Source of the DNA: Climacteris rufus
Lineage: Eukaryota > Chordata > Aves > Passeriformes > Climacteridae
Reading direction: 5' to 3'
DNA length: 64,000 nucleotides
Assembly (NCBI GenBank): GCA_013398175.1
Contig: VZRZ01000586.1
Span: forward strand, 1 to 64,000
Numbering within the stretch: the first letter of the stretch is position 1; each line of letters opens with the position of its first letter. This document shows, one piece after another, positions 24,001-35,075 of this stretch. Below the pieces are notes generated by a model that worked only from the letters and a program-made list of their open reading frames with translations, was not told the DNA's origin and did no database searches. The position numbers were made by a program, and so were the translations under genes.

Positions 24001-25705
24001 CCTGTAACATTTCCTACACTTGACCATAATCATGTCACAGGAAACTATAATCCCTATGAAAAACAAATGATCCTGTAAAAAACATGTTTGCAAATTGAAT
24101 TTATGTTTCTCTTTAAAGTAGAAGTGTGCTGAATTGGAAAGTAGACACTGCAAATACTTCCTGATCCATCTTTAAGGAGAACCTGTATTGTTCTCTAAGG
24201 AGTAGCATCCTTCTCACCTTCTGTTCTGAAGTATGAGAACACATATAAGTGGGAATATAAGTGAAAATGCTTGGAAGAAAAAAAAAAAGCTGCATATTCA
24301 GCTGCTCTCAAGGGCTGCATGCTGGGCAGAAGTACAGAAGACAGTGATAAGTAGTTTGGTGCCAGGAGGAGCTGAGCCACTCTGAGCCAACCTGAGCTCC
24401 AGGAGTACATGAACCTGCAAGCTTATGAGAGGAGAGGAAACAAAAAAACCAAAACACAAAACAAAACACAAGCATTCCATATCCCACCTTTTCCTAGTGA
24501 GCCAGAGAGAACTGTGCAGTTTCAGGCAGTCAAAGAAGCCATGGAAAGGTACTGGGCTAACCTTATGTGAAAAAGAACAGAGGTCAGACAGATATTTGTT
24601 TTGAAACTTTTGTTGCAAGTTTTTTCAGCAGGAAGACACAATTTTCTCCATTTTAAACGTGACATTTTTTCTAGTATAAATACACTAGAAAATTCTGACT
24701 TCAAGAGACTGCAGAAAACAATTTCTGGTTTCAAAGTGTTCAGTTAAAGGGAAAATTGTAGTTAAATAAGTTAGAGACTCATCAAATGGAACAAAACACT
24801 CTTTAAAGTCCTCAGCCATAGTCATGTTAACTTAATTTTTTTGTAGTATCAATATGTCTGATTCTTATATAAAAAACTGCTTTATAAATGCTACCTCAAG
24901 ATATTTTCAAGATAGCAGTTGGATGGATCAGAACATTTGTGTCTTCTCCAGAAAAAAAACCTACTGAATGTTCCTGAATATTGTGATGGTATGAATAAAA
25001 CAAGAAATAGGCTTCTCTTAATTTAAAAGGTTCTTCATAATATCCCAGTCAAATACTTAATGCACATTTTTCCAGTTATGAAATCCTTACCAAGGGATAG
25101 TCTTCTTCCTTCTTCTTTGTTATTTTGCAAAGACCTAGGTTTGAGGAAAAGACAGTGAAGTCCCCTTAAATTACACATTACTTTGATCTCAGATAACACT
25201 AAAGCTGGTGTGCACAGAGCAACTCAAGTTTGCCTACATAAAAATGAACTCTCTTTGGTGTATTGAAGATAGCAGTAATTTTTACTTCAGGTTATTTGCT
25301 TTCTGCTTTAGTATTAAGCCTGTTCTGAGATAGACTTCAGTTTGCTTTAATTGCTTTGTTTCTTCTATTTTAATGTTAATTTTTAATGTTTAAGAGATTC
25401 AGCAGAGTAAGGTAGAAGCAATGAAAATGCCCTCCCTTTTTTGCAATATTTTGCGAAGAAATAATAGGCAGAAACTGGCTCTGACCATATTTCATGGGGG
25501 CTGGAAGACATCTTGGAAAATGCTGCCTCTGCCAAAAAAAATCACAGGTGAAGTTTACAGTTGAAAACTGCTGAAAAAATATCCTGACACTCCAAATTAC
25601 CTACACAGAAAAAAACAAACAAATGAACAATGGCATTTTAGTTTAGGAAGAATTCATAGTGAAGAGTAGAGTCGCTGACTTTCCAACTGTATTTTCAGTG
25701 ACCAA
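18077..25705. other. long AT-rich stretch, nothing recognised
   Basis: No gene, RNA gene or large transposon could be supported. The longest frames (22752-23069, 105 codons, followed by 23066-23320, 84 codons; 24298-24618 on the minus strand, 106 codons) have no recognisable motif. Small tandem duplications lie at 20716-20750 (ATTAATAACT-type) and 21984-22019 (TTACTTAGCTAATATTG-type, two copies). Confidence 0.45.
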
Positions 25706-25880
25706 TTATAAAATCACAGAAAAAAAGATGAAAAAATGAACTGAGAAGGTCACCTATTTTACCTTTAAGTTACATCAACTATACCTAAGCAGTCCTGACA
25801 GATGTTTCTCTAACTTGTCCTCAAAATCCTCCAGTGATAGAAAGGCTACAGGCTTCCAAAGCATTCTCATACATACCAAC
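25706..25880 (-). mobile_element. old CR1 3'-end fragment
   Basis: The plus strand reads as a decayed reverse complement of the CR1 3' UTR: an AAAATCACAGAA-like tail, then text like GTCCTGACAGATGTTT..CTAACTTGTCCTC and CTCCAGTGATAGAAAGG, which follow the order of old CR1 ends. It is strongly diverged and truncated. The boundaries are approximate. Confidence 0.65.
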
Positions 25881-26807
25881 TTACTATGATAGAAAATGAA
25901 CCAGTTTAATCAGAGATTACATTTAATGCTCTAAAGGAAAACATGTATATAGTTTCAAAACTGCCTGAATATTATCCAGGCTGGCTTGAGAGATTCACAA
26001 GAAGACAAAAGTACAATTGCAGTTCACTCAAGGTGAAGGCCAGGACCCAAGGAAGTACATCTGTTTGCTCCAAAGGATGATGGATCAATTGCTGAATGAA
26101 ATTGCAACACAAAATTACAAATTACTGGCAAAGGTACAGCATTAAATCCATGAAGCACCTGCTAAATACACATGCACATGTAGCCTCACCAAATGCCATG
26201 TACCCTAGTTCTCATTTATCGAGTGGGAGGAGACAAGAAGAAGAGACTGATCACAGCCCAATAACATGGAACAGCTGATTAAAAACTCTCACCATTGTTT
26301 ATTTCGCAGTAATATTTTCATGCATCTACACACAGAATGGATAAGATAGTGCAATATATTATAATCTTGACTGTACTAAAGATTGAGGACAATATAGAAA
26401 GTGCTTTTTTTGTTGCTTTTTGTTTCTATCTTTATTTTACCAAGGTTTCCCAGAGTCAACCCACTGACAATCACATGGGAGTCTTATACGGAGAATCAGA
26501 TGAAAAGAAAAATCTTGAACTTTTATAAAAATTTAAAAAACAGCCAAAGGATTAGGTGATATCCAGATTTCTCTGAACTGGGTAATAGGCTGACTATTGT
26601 ATGACTGCACTGTAAAATCAATACATTACTGATATTTTGCAGTTCCTCCAGCTCTCCCAGTGCCACAGCTAGGTAGTGGGTTTAAAATGCTGCACAAAGC
26701 CCACTGGGTTGACTGGAACCAGCACACTTCGGCGCTGCCCCCAGCTCCTATTCGCAGGAGTACGGCGGCAGTAAGTGCAGGGTGCTGGAGCTGCGTTCTC
26801 CCACCTC
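25881..26807. other. nothing recognised
   Basis: AT-rich on the left, becoming GC-rich from about 26640. The GC-rich part directly left of the LTR at 26812 could belong to that element if its end was placed too far right. Confidence 0.4.
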
Positions 26808-26811
26808 GTGG

Positions 26812-27284
26812 TGTAAGCACGACAGAGACAAAGAGATGGTAAGGAGGGGCCTCTCCAGTATGGCAGTCCAGGTTTATTGTGAACGCGTACAGGAGGAAAA
26901 GGGCCCGCATCAGAACTTACACAGCACTTTTAAAATCCAGGAAATGGGCAGAATGCTGACTCAAGCCAATCACTGAGAGGATGGGCAGGACACGGCTTGA
27001 CTGACAAGTTGCCCGCCCAATGTGACCACTGTCTGCAGGTACGTCACTGTGGGGCCGGCTGGCCCTGGGTGTGCATGGAAACAATCCTGGCCAGAGCAGA
27101 GGGACAGGCATTCCGGCTGTCCCCACCGAGGGCAGCAACCTGGGCTCTGTTTCAGCAGGGGCAGCCCCAGCGGGGCGACCTCCATGCAGGGCGGCACAGC
27201 CCAGATCCGGGGCTTCCCTGCAGGACCGTGCTGTCTCAGCGAACCGCAACACCCCGGTATAAGCAGAAAACTCTGACCCACACA
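26812..27284 (-). mobile_element. probable solo LTR (antisense), GC-rich
   Basis: The minus strand reads like a complete LTR: a GC-rich U3, a TTTTAAAAG TATA-like box near 26930-26940, AATAAA (complement of 26873-26878), and a short U5. The best end pair is TGTAAGCACG on the left and GACCCACACA on the right, flanked by GTGG (26808-26811 and 27285-27288). A 4-bp repeat is weak evidence. A different U3 start, TGTTGCGGTTCG reading minus from 27251, is also possible. The overlapping frames on both strands here (26917-27317) are GC-rich chance frames. Confidence 0.65.
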
Positions 27285-27399
27285 GTGGCTTGCATTGGAG
27301 ATAAGAAGGTCTTTTGAGCCATGAACGTGTATTCAGTCTCTTGTATCATATACTTCTGCATCTTTTGTGAATGATACTAAATTCACCACAGACTACACC

Positions 27400-27765
27400 T
27401 GTCTCAATGGCAGCAATGAGGACACGGCAACACAGCTTGGTCAGTAGCGAGCAGAGAGCAAGCTCTGTTTATTGTCTTATTCCCATTTTACATGGTAGGA
27501 ACCCAGGTAGATGATTTGCTAGGGTCCAACCACCCCCCAGTATGGTTGGCTGGGTTCTACACCACCCAATTCAAAACATATCATGCCTGTACCCACAACA
27601 GCTGTGGAAAACAACAAGTGCTTATCTTACTGTTTTTTCTACCTTCCATGGGAAAGGAGGACTTTCTCACAAGCAGCCCCGGCCAGACAGTTCCGGGCCA
27701 CTACATACATGCTTTTGAAAATGTTGGCCAAGGGAAGATGTTGGCTCAAGGGCAAAGAGAATAGC
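27400..27765 (-). mobile_element. probable second antisense LTR
   Basis: The plus-strand start TGTCTCAATGG would be the complement of an LTR end. On the minus strand there is AATAAA (complement of 27468-27473) about 70 bp before that end, preceded by U3-like text. I could not find a convincing target-site duplication, so the right limit (about 27730-27765) is a guess. It differs in sequence from its neighbour at 26812-27284, so the two are separate insertions. Confidence 0.5.
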
Positions 27766-28045
27766 AATACTTGGTCCTTCAGATATATTGGGAGTAAATA
27801 TTGATGTGGACATCAGATATTAACACAAAAGGGTCTGTTTACACTGACTATATACTGCCTGCACAGGGGCCATAATTCTACAAAAGAGGAGTAAATGATT
27901 TTACATGTGACCTGTAAGACAAGATAGAAGATGCTGAAGCAATTTGAGAGGAAAAAAGATAATCAAACAAGGGTAAAAATGAAACTAAGGGAGAGATAGG
28001 AATTTCCTGGGAATAGGACAATAGTTTAATTGTTAATAAAACAAT

Positions 28046-28245
28046 TACACCAAGGGAAGTTTAGGTTGGACATTAAAAATGAGCTGGGGGAATTAGATAG
28101 TATTGGAAAATTACCTCTTAGCAGACAGAGGTTGGGGGAACCCCATCTACAGATGTTTCTTTTAAGACCCTGTTAAAATAAACCTCTGTGAGGACTACTT
28201 TAGGATTGGTTGATCTTGACTTGGAGCAGGAGACCTATACCAAGA
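28046..28245 (+). mobile_element. CR1 3'-end fragment
   Basis: Contains the CR1 ORF2 stop/3' UTR phrase CCAAGGGAAGTTTAGGTTGG, which in CR1 encodes the conserved FRLD-type tail. The later text GACAGAGGTTGGGGGAACCCC, TTTTAAGACCCTGTTAAA and AGGATTGGTTGATCTTGACTT follows the order of older CR1 3' UTRs. It is truncated at both ends and diverged, and carries no coding capacity. Confidence 0.6.
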
Positions 28246-29621
28246 CACCTGCAGCTCTGTAGTTTGCTGTTTTCCCAGCCCTGTGGCTCTCAGAAAATGG
28301 CAGAGATTGGGCTGTGAGAAGCCAATTGTTTGCTGTATGGTTCAAAAGGCCTTCCAATTACCATTCAGACAAACCTCTACCTCTCTTCCTTCTCCCAGAG
28401 ACATGCTTCTAATAATTTGCTTTACATTGTCTTGGCCTCCTTTTTGTAATACTTCTGTGGTAATTGTCCACTTTTCTCTCCAGGCAACAAGACACACAGC
28501 TGTGAGCAAATCAATCCCTTACCCCATGCATTTTACTTTGTCTATTTTCTATTTAATCAGAGCTCTTAGGCTTAGACGAAAGGCTGCCCATGTTTGCATA
28601 GTCTCATTTTTGATGTCTGTATATTTGTGGTTTCTTCAGTGGCTAGATAGAGAGCAATTTATTTCCTCATTTAGCATGCAATGACTGTCACATTTTTCAA
28701 GAAGGTGATGAGATTGGGGACCTAACTTGTAACAACACTTATTCCTCTTGGGGGTTACCAATCCAAAAAATGAGAGGAAGGCGGGAAAGAGAAGGGAGAG
28801 AAAAGATGCTTAAAACTTACAGAGACAAATGAAAAAATGTGAGACCATAAATACAAAGTTACATGACGGTAGCATTTTGTCCACACTTTTCTGACTACTA
28901 ACGTGCACTAGAAAAATGGAGAAAATGCTAAAAACTAGGCAGGTGTGATCTTTTTCTTTAAATTGACCCAGTTAAAATGCATACTTTTCTTCTCTAACTC
29001 CCCTGGAAAGAATCAGCACTTAGTAGAAACCAGAGGCCACTTTTGCTCACATGTATTTTGGAGACATTAGAAAAAGGGAGAAGAATGCTGCAAATTAAAT
29101 AAATTAATTATTAAGGTGTGGTGAAATACACTACATTAGAATCTTAGCTTCTCATTTTAACACAAAGATATGTTGTGGTTAAATATCTCCAAATAAATAT
29201 ATTAAAAAAATTAAATCATTAAACTGACAAAACCAATATTTAACACAGATCTTGAATCCCCAGCATTACTAATTTCAGAAGAATTGCACAAAAAAAAAAA
29301 GACATTTCTGCTCTTTTCAGAGTTGAAATAAAGAAGAGATTATCCTAGTGTAAGTCCTTACAAAGAAACACAAGACACTAGGGTGGAAGTATGAACAGAT
29401 CTCTTCAGAAACAGGTAATATCACCACAATCAGTGCTTTTGAATTTTGCTGTCCAATAAATGAATATTGGCTTGAAGACTCCCTGATTCTAGAGGAAGAA
29501 ACAAGTTATTTCACACTCTCTTAGACAACCAGTCACCCTCTGTGGGCAGTCAGAAAGCTCTAGTATAAGTGACACAACCTAGAATTTGTCAGTAAAGTCA
29601 AATGAAATGTAAGAAGAGAGT
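28246..29621. other. nothing recognised
   Basis: AT-rich. The 133-codon frame at 28283-28684 is the longest non-transposon frame without N in the window. It begins just after a CR1 remnant, shows no known domain, and a single frame of this length is unremarkable in 64 kb. Confidence 0.45.
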
Positions 29622-29627
29622 TTTCTC

Positions 29628-30191
29628 TGTTGTGGTGGCTCTGGGTGTGGCTTGCAACCGGGCCTGGACCGTCGGTTCCTGCCCCTCCCCGCGTGGTGTT
29701 GGTCTTTTCCCCGCCCCCGCGCGGCAGCTGGGATGGTGCAGCCCGGCTGGCAGGGGCCATCCCGGGCCAGGGCAGCAAGGGCTGTCCCCGCCCAGGGCAA
29801 CAGCTCATTGGTTCCCATGCCAGGTGCAGACAGCCGACTCACTGGCCGGTGCCACTGTCAATCGTTGTGGTCCTCCTCAGTGATTGGTTCTCCCGACTGC
29901 CCTCCCCTCGCCTCCATCTTATAACACGTCCTGAGCACGATTTTGGCCGTCTTCTCTGCACCATGTTCCAGTAATAAAACCTGCTGGCGATAAGCGGAAA
30001 AGAACCCTTTCTCGTCTCTTTATTTCCCTGCATAAATTAAACTGCTGCGTGTGAGCTAAGCCAAGATCAGCAGGAGTCTCGATGCTCGGCTCGCCTCTGA
30101 TTGGAGACTAGATAAGGCCTGAGTCGCGTTAATTAGGCAAATGGGACCGACGTAAGAGACTCCGAGTTACTTGCGCTTTTTGTCCACGGCA
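29628..30191 (+). mobile_element. solo LTR, same family as 3304-3811
   Basis: Starts TGTTGTGGTGG and ends CCACGGCA. The flanks TTTCTC (29622-29627) and TTTTTC (30192-30197) form a 6-bp duplication with one mismatch. It shares with 3304-3811 the GTGTGGCTTGC start, the GCCCAGGG..AACAGCTCATTGG block, the inverted CCAAT box, TTATAACACG, AATAAA (29973-29978) and the CTGGCGATAAG tail. It is about 55 bp longer because of extra GC-rich U3 sequence. Different target duplications show that the two copies are independent insertions, not the two ends of one provirus. Confidence 0.92.
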
Positions 30192-30197
30192 TTTTTC

Positions 30198-33100
30198 CAT
30201 TGCTTTAACAGTCTGGATCTAACGGGTTCTTCCATGCTTGGTTGCTGGTTCATTTATCACTTCATAAACGTTCTTGTAGGTTTGCTTCAAATGCAGAACC
30301 ACAGTGAAACTGCACCAATGAAATCCTAGCCAAATAGCAGAGAATCAGGAACAAGGCACTACAGGCAAGGCACAGACTTTTGAACAACTGAGAAAGGAAT
30401 TTCTCTGAATGTAGCCTGTTACAAAGGCTGCATAGTTGTGTTAAACACAATGTAAAATCCTTCTGAAAATAGTTATTTTGTGAAACACATGAGATAAATT
30501 ACTTCTTGGTCTGGACATAACCTGGGACGCACTGCTACATGTCCTATGGTAATCCAAGTCAGTGGGACTAACATGGTTAATTCAATTTAGTTTGTCCCCT
30601 TGAGTCCTTGTGCCTCCTCACAAGGACAAGGGATTAGCTGAGCTTCACTGCAAGGGGTTTCTTGTTTGTTTTTGCAAGATGTGCAGTGGGGACATTAATC
30701 AAGTGAATATTTTCAACCATTTACAGGTCAAGTCTATAGGCTAGCAAGCATCAGACCAGGTGGAGATCTCAGGCCAATGTTGACATACCCACCACACTCT
30801 GAATACCCTATGCACTTTGAAACAAAACTGACTAATCCTTCATGAGAATTTGCAGAGCTGATCACAGATTATGGATAGAGGAATTATTTATTTTTGTAAA
30901 CCTCACAGTAATATGGGGTCTTATTTTAAACCAGGAACTTTTTATATGTAAGATTTGAGTTATTAGTAGAGTAATGAAAATATTTCTGGAAATAGGGTGA
31001 GGGTCATGTATGCAGATTCTCTCTTTGGAGGGCCAAATAGTCCCACTGTATCTACCAGATCATAAGGGTGGCACAGATGGACAATTATTCTCACAGTCCT
31101 CTGAAATGACTGCAGGATCAGGAAACTTGCTGCTATTATTGGTGTTACTTTCCAATGGCTACACTGAGCAGTCTCCAAGAAAAAAAAAGATTGTACATCA
31201 AGTCATGTCTTGTCTCTGTGAGTGATTTATTTCAAAGCAGAATGCTGCACCTGCCAGGGGACTGGTTTTCCCTGCATGGCACTTTGGCGAAGTTAAAACA
31301 CACCCATTTTCACTCTGGCTTAGCTAGGACAATCACAAAGCAGGAGGACAGAGTGCATCATGACCTTCTAAAATTGAAGGCAATCAGTAATCTGTATGCT
31401 CTTCTCAGTCTACGAACATATCTCTGTTACCATGTGTTTAAGCAGCATGAATCTTTCCTTACATCTGTGCATTTAATTTCAATTAATTAGAAATAGTGCT
31501 AATGCTAGCTGGATTATGCATGGATTAAATACATAGTACAACCTCTAGTAAGAAGGTTGATGTTTTGCAATGCCATGTTTCACCACTTAATAGCTCAGCA
31601 TTCCCTCTGGGTTGTATATGTGACCAGCAAAGAGTCTTACTTACAAGGTCAAAACACACAGTAAGATCTAAGAGGAATAATTTAATTCTAGAAATAAAAA
31701 AATAAAAAGCACCATGTTTTGATTTTTTTCCCCTAATAAGAGTAATTATCAATTCAGAGACAAAACAAAAACCAACCAAATCCCAGAAATGATAGTGAAA
31801 ACTTAATGAATGTACATGAAAAAATATAATATACTAAGGAATAAATGCCTAGTGAGCAAAAAAGTAATGTTTCCCTACTTGTGTAACTATTTTAGGAGAA
31901 TTTTGCTACTTAATGATCTTAGCCTATTTCTATTTCTAGTTTTGCAAGTACTGCTTTTTGGGAGTCTCGCAGCATTTGATGCTTTACAGTGGTGTGTGCT
32001 GTCCCAGATGTGTCGTTCTGCATGCTAAAATATATTTGCAGCCTTGCAGGTTTTGTTCTGCTGACTCTTAGCACAATATCAAAAGCAGGTGCATGCCGGA
32101 GTTGGGCAAAAAATTGTTAACTACCCTATAGCTGTTTAATACTGTTGTTGTTTTGGTTTTGGTTTTGTTTTCTTTTTAATACACAAACAATTTCAACACT
32201 TCATAGGCTGCAGGAATCAAAAATGCAAAGGCTCAATATTGCAGTTATTTTAGGAAAATTCCAGGGGGTCACTTGTTCAAACAAATTTTACTATTTTGTT
32301 AATCTTATGGATGAACCAGATGCTCAGGAAAAGACTATTTGGGTGGCAGATTTGAGGGCTAGATTGTATTGTGAAAGCTGCCACATGCTCTCTGGAGCTT
32401 TTTTATTAATGCCCATCACTTTAGGGGATAGGGAGGATACATGACTTGTAAATTCTTAGAAGAAGATAGAAGTAATTACCAAGCCAGACCTAGTCCTCAA
32501 TGTTGTTACTATTTTAGCTTATCTTTCTTGAGCCAGATCATCTGAGATGTAAAAAAATGTGGGTTTAGCCTGAACCTCTTTAAGCACTCGCACTGAAAGT
32601 GTTCCTGAATGCTTCTGCATAAGAAGTGCTAGTTATTAAATTATTGCGTTTGTGTTCTACTTTAAGCAGAAAAACCTAAGGGTGTCTAAATCAAATGTTA
32701 TAGGAATGTTTTCAGAGAAGCTGAAGGTCAGCTGAGTTGTTCATGTCTTCATAATAGACACTTGGTAAGACTTTTTAAAAAGTATTTAGCAATAGCAAAC
32801 CTTAAAGACAAAGAATAGGTTTTTGTTATGCATGTTTAGACGTCATTCTTCTACAAATGCTCTGGTCCTTAAAAAAATTTTCACATTTGTAATAAGGAAA
32901 ACAAATTGAAGAAATCTTTACAGGTTATATCAACCCTTGTAGCAACTTTCCCTTTCCCTCCTCTCTTCTCCCCCTGACACATGCTTGGCTCAGGTTCATC
33001 CTAGTTCTCTTATATGATAAATTCCTAAAGCTTCTTGAAGCTGTTGGCAGGGAGAGCTGTAATAAAAACAGGGCGGAGAGGTCATTAGTACTTATAATAA

Positions 33101-34795
33101 TACTGTCGCCAAATGACTTCCATCAGTGCTGACCAGTTGTAAACATGTTCCCGAGGAGGGGTTTTTCAGGCGGCTTCGTGCTGCCCACAGTTTAGCTGCA
33201 CTATGGGACATGGATGGATAGAGCAGACAAACTCAAACTCAAAAACTAGGAAACACAGCAGACAAATAGGGGAAAAAACATGATCCCTTTAGCCTGCCCC
33301 TATGGTGATTTACCTAGCAAGCAAGGTCTGTGTGCACTCATCTGTGTCACCTTCATGTGAGGTTCCTCCTGTCCTGATGACCCCAAGAGTTGCCAAGTTC
33401 TTGTTCCATTTGCTTTGAGAATTGTCTATGCCTGGAGACAGCAGGTCCAGGGCACTGGCACACAGCACTCACTCTGCAGTGCTGGACTGTCCATTTTCAG
33501 TCTGCCTTGCCCAGCATTACAGGGTGCCTGTGTACACTGAACAACCTAGGAAACACAGATTCTACTGCAACAAGCAGTAGACCAAATCAAACCAAGTAAA
33601 ACACACCAAAACCCATAAAAATCCCCCAGATCAAAAGATAAGTCTTTGGCAATAGAGACCTTGGAAGGACACAAAAATAATGAGACATATATGAAATAGA
33701 ATAAAAATAAAATATTATATAATTCAAGAATAAAAATATATTTGTTTTCAAGGCTTATAAGTTTTGGAATATTTTAACTGGATTCAACACTAGGTAAACA
33801 GACACAGATAAAATATTATTTGTTTCACTAAAACCATCAAACAATTAAAAGCCAATTATATATTTAGATTGTACCAGGACAGAAGCTTTGGTTTATTATG
33901 TATGCTCCTAAACAGGAGTAGACATTCCAACAGGTAGGACACTCCTGAAGAATAAATGCAACCTCTCTATTCTGATGACTGCTTTATACATGATTTTATT
34001 GTATTTTAGCTGACAGACAGGGAGTTTGTACATGAACAAAAGAAAAACTATTTCACACATTGAAGAAAATGTGTCTTCTCTAATTTCTGAGAGATAGATT
34101 GCACTGTCCTACATATGTTGCATGTAAAGAATACACATGATAAAAGTGCAGAGCCTGCAAAACACATAGTTTATGTTCAGTAAAAAACCCTCTTGAGAAG
34201 AAAAACACCATTAATGGCAAAAATGCAAAAAAAGATTGTGGAAGCACATTTTCCCCATTTCCTGGTCTTTTTGCACTTCTCTTTGAAGAAAAGCAAGTTA
34301 ACTACATGCAATACTGACACTGTCTTTACCATAAGTTTTCCTTAATTCATGTAAGGAAATAACTTAGATTGTTTTCAGGTATTTTACTTCTTATGCTGAA
34401 ATTATGTTTTAACTTCACTTAGAGCCCACTTTAGGTTCAATTTTATCTTGAACCTCTTGCTGGGTAAGAGATGCTATTTTTACTGAAATAACCTACTCAC
34501 TGATAATATAAATTCTGGTAGATATTTTGAAATAAAGTTAGAAAAGAAGTGGCATTTTCTTGACTTGTCAATTTTCTGAAAACTACTAATCCTATGTGGA
34601 TTTTTAAGACTGTATATGAACCATCACATGTTCGGAATTGAAAATCTAGGTGTCTTTTTCCTCTAAACAAAACATTCAAATTACATTCTTACTTTCCATC
34701 TGACTCTAAAGAACTGCAACTTGGTTTTATAAATGTTGAAGACAGTGTTAAGGGTTTGGTGTAATAAACCATTGAGAAAATGTAAATGTTCACCC
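30198..34795. other. AT-rich stretch, nothing recognised
   Basis: No gene or transposon recognised. Frames of up to 111 codons (31155-31490) overlap others and show no motif. Confidence 0.45.
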
Positions 34796-34799
34796 TCTG

Positions 34800-35075
34800 A
34801 TGGTGCTCTGGGAATCCAGGTGGGCAACAATCATTGCTCTCCCCAGGTCACTCACTTCATTGTAGGTTATTGGGTTGGTTAAGCATGATGTCCTCTTTGT
34901 TATTTTGTGTTAACTACTCCTGATAACATTATTTTCCTTCATATGCCTGACAGTTGTTTCCAGGATTAGCTGCTCCATTACCATCCGTAGGTATCAAGAT
35001 GAGACTGAAGGACCTGAAGTTCCCAGGATCTCCTTCTTGCTTTTTTAAGATAGGAGTGACATTTGCTAGTCTTGT
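34800..35075 (-). mobile_element. CR1 ORF2 fragment (antisense)
   Basis: The plus strand is the complement of the CR1 RT region. It carries GGTTGGTTAAGCATGAT, then AACTACTCCTGATAA, then CAGGATTAGCTGCTCCAT, then CCTGAAGTTCCCAGGATCTCC, then CTTTTTTAAGATAGGAGTGAC, in the order expected for antisense CR1 RT. This explains the first 40 codons of the plus-strand frame at 34954-35310, which might otherwise look like a signal peptide and protein. No 3' UTR is attached. Confidence 0.8.

Noticed and set aside
28283..28684. 133-codon open frame
   Set aside because: No domain, no upstream promoter evidence, starts beside a CR1 remnant, and its length is within chance for a window of this size.
3304..30191. 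The two related LTRs as the ends of one 27-kb provirus
   Set aside because: Each has its own target-site duplication, and the interval contains unrelated LTRs, a microsatellite and no viral genes.
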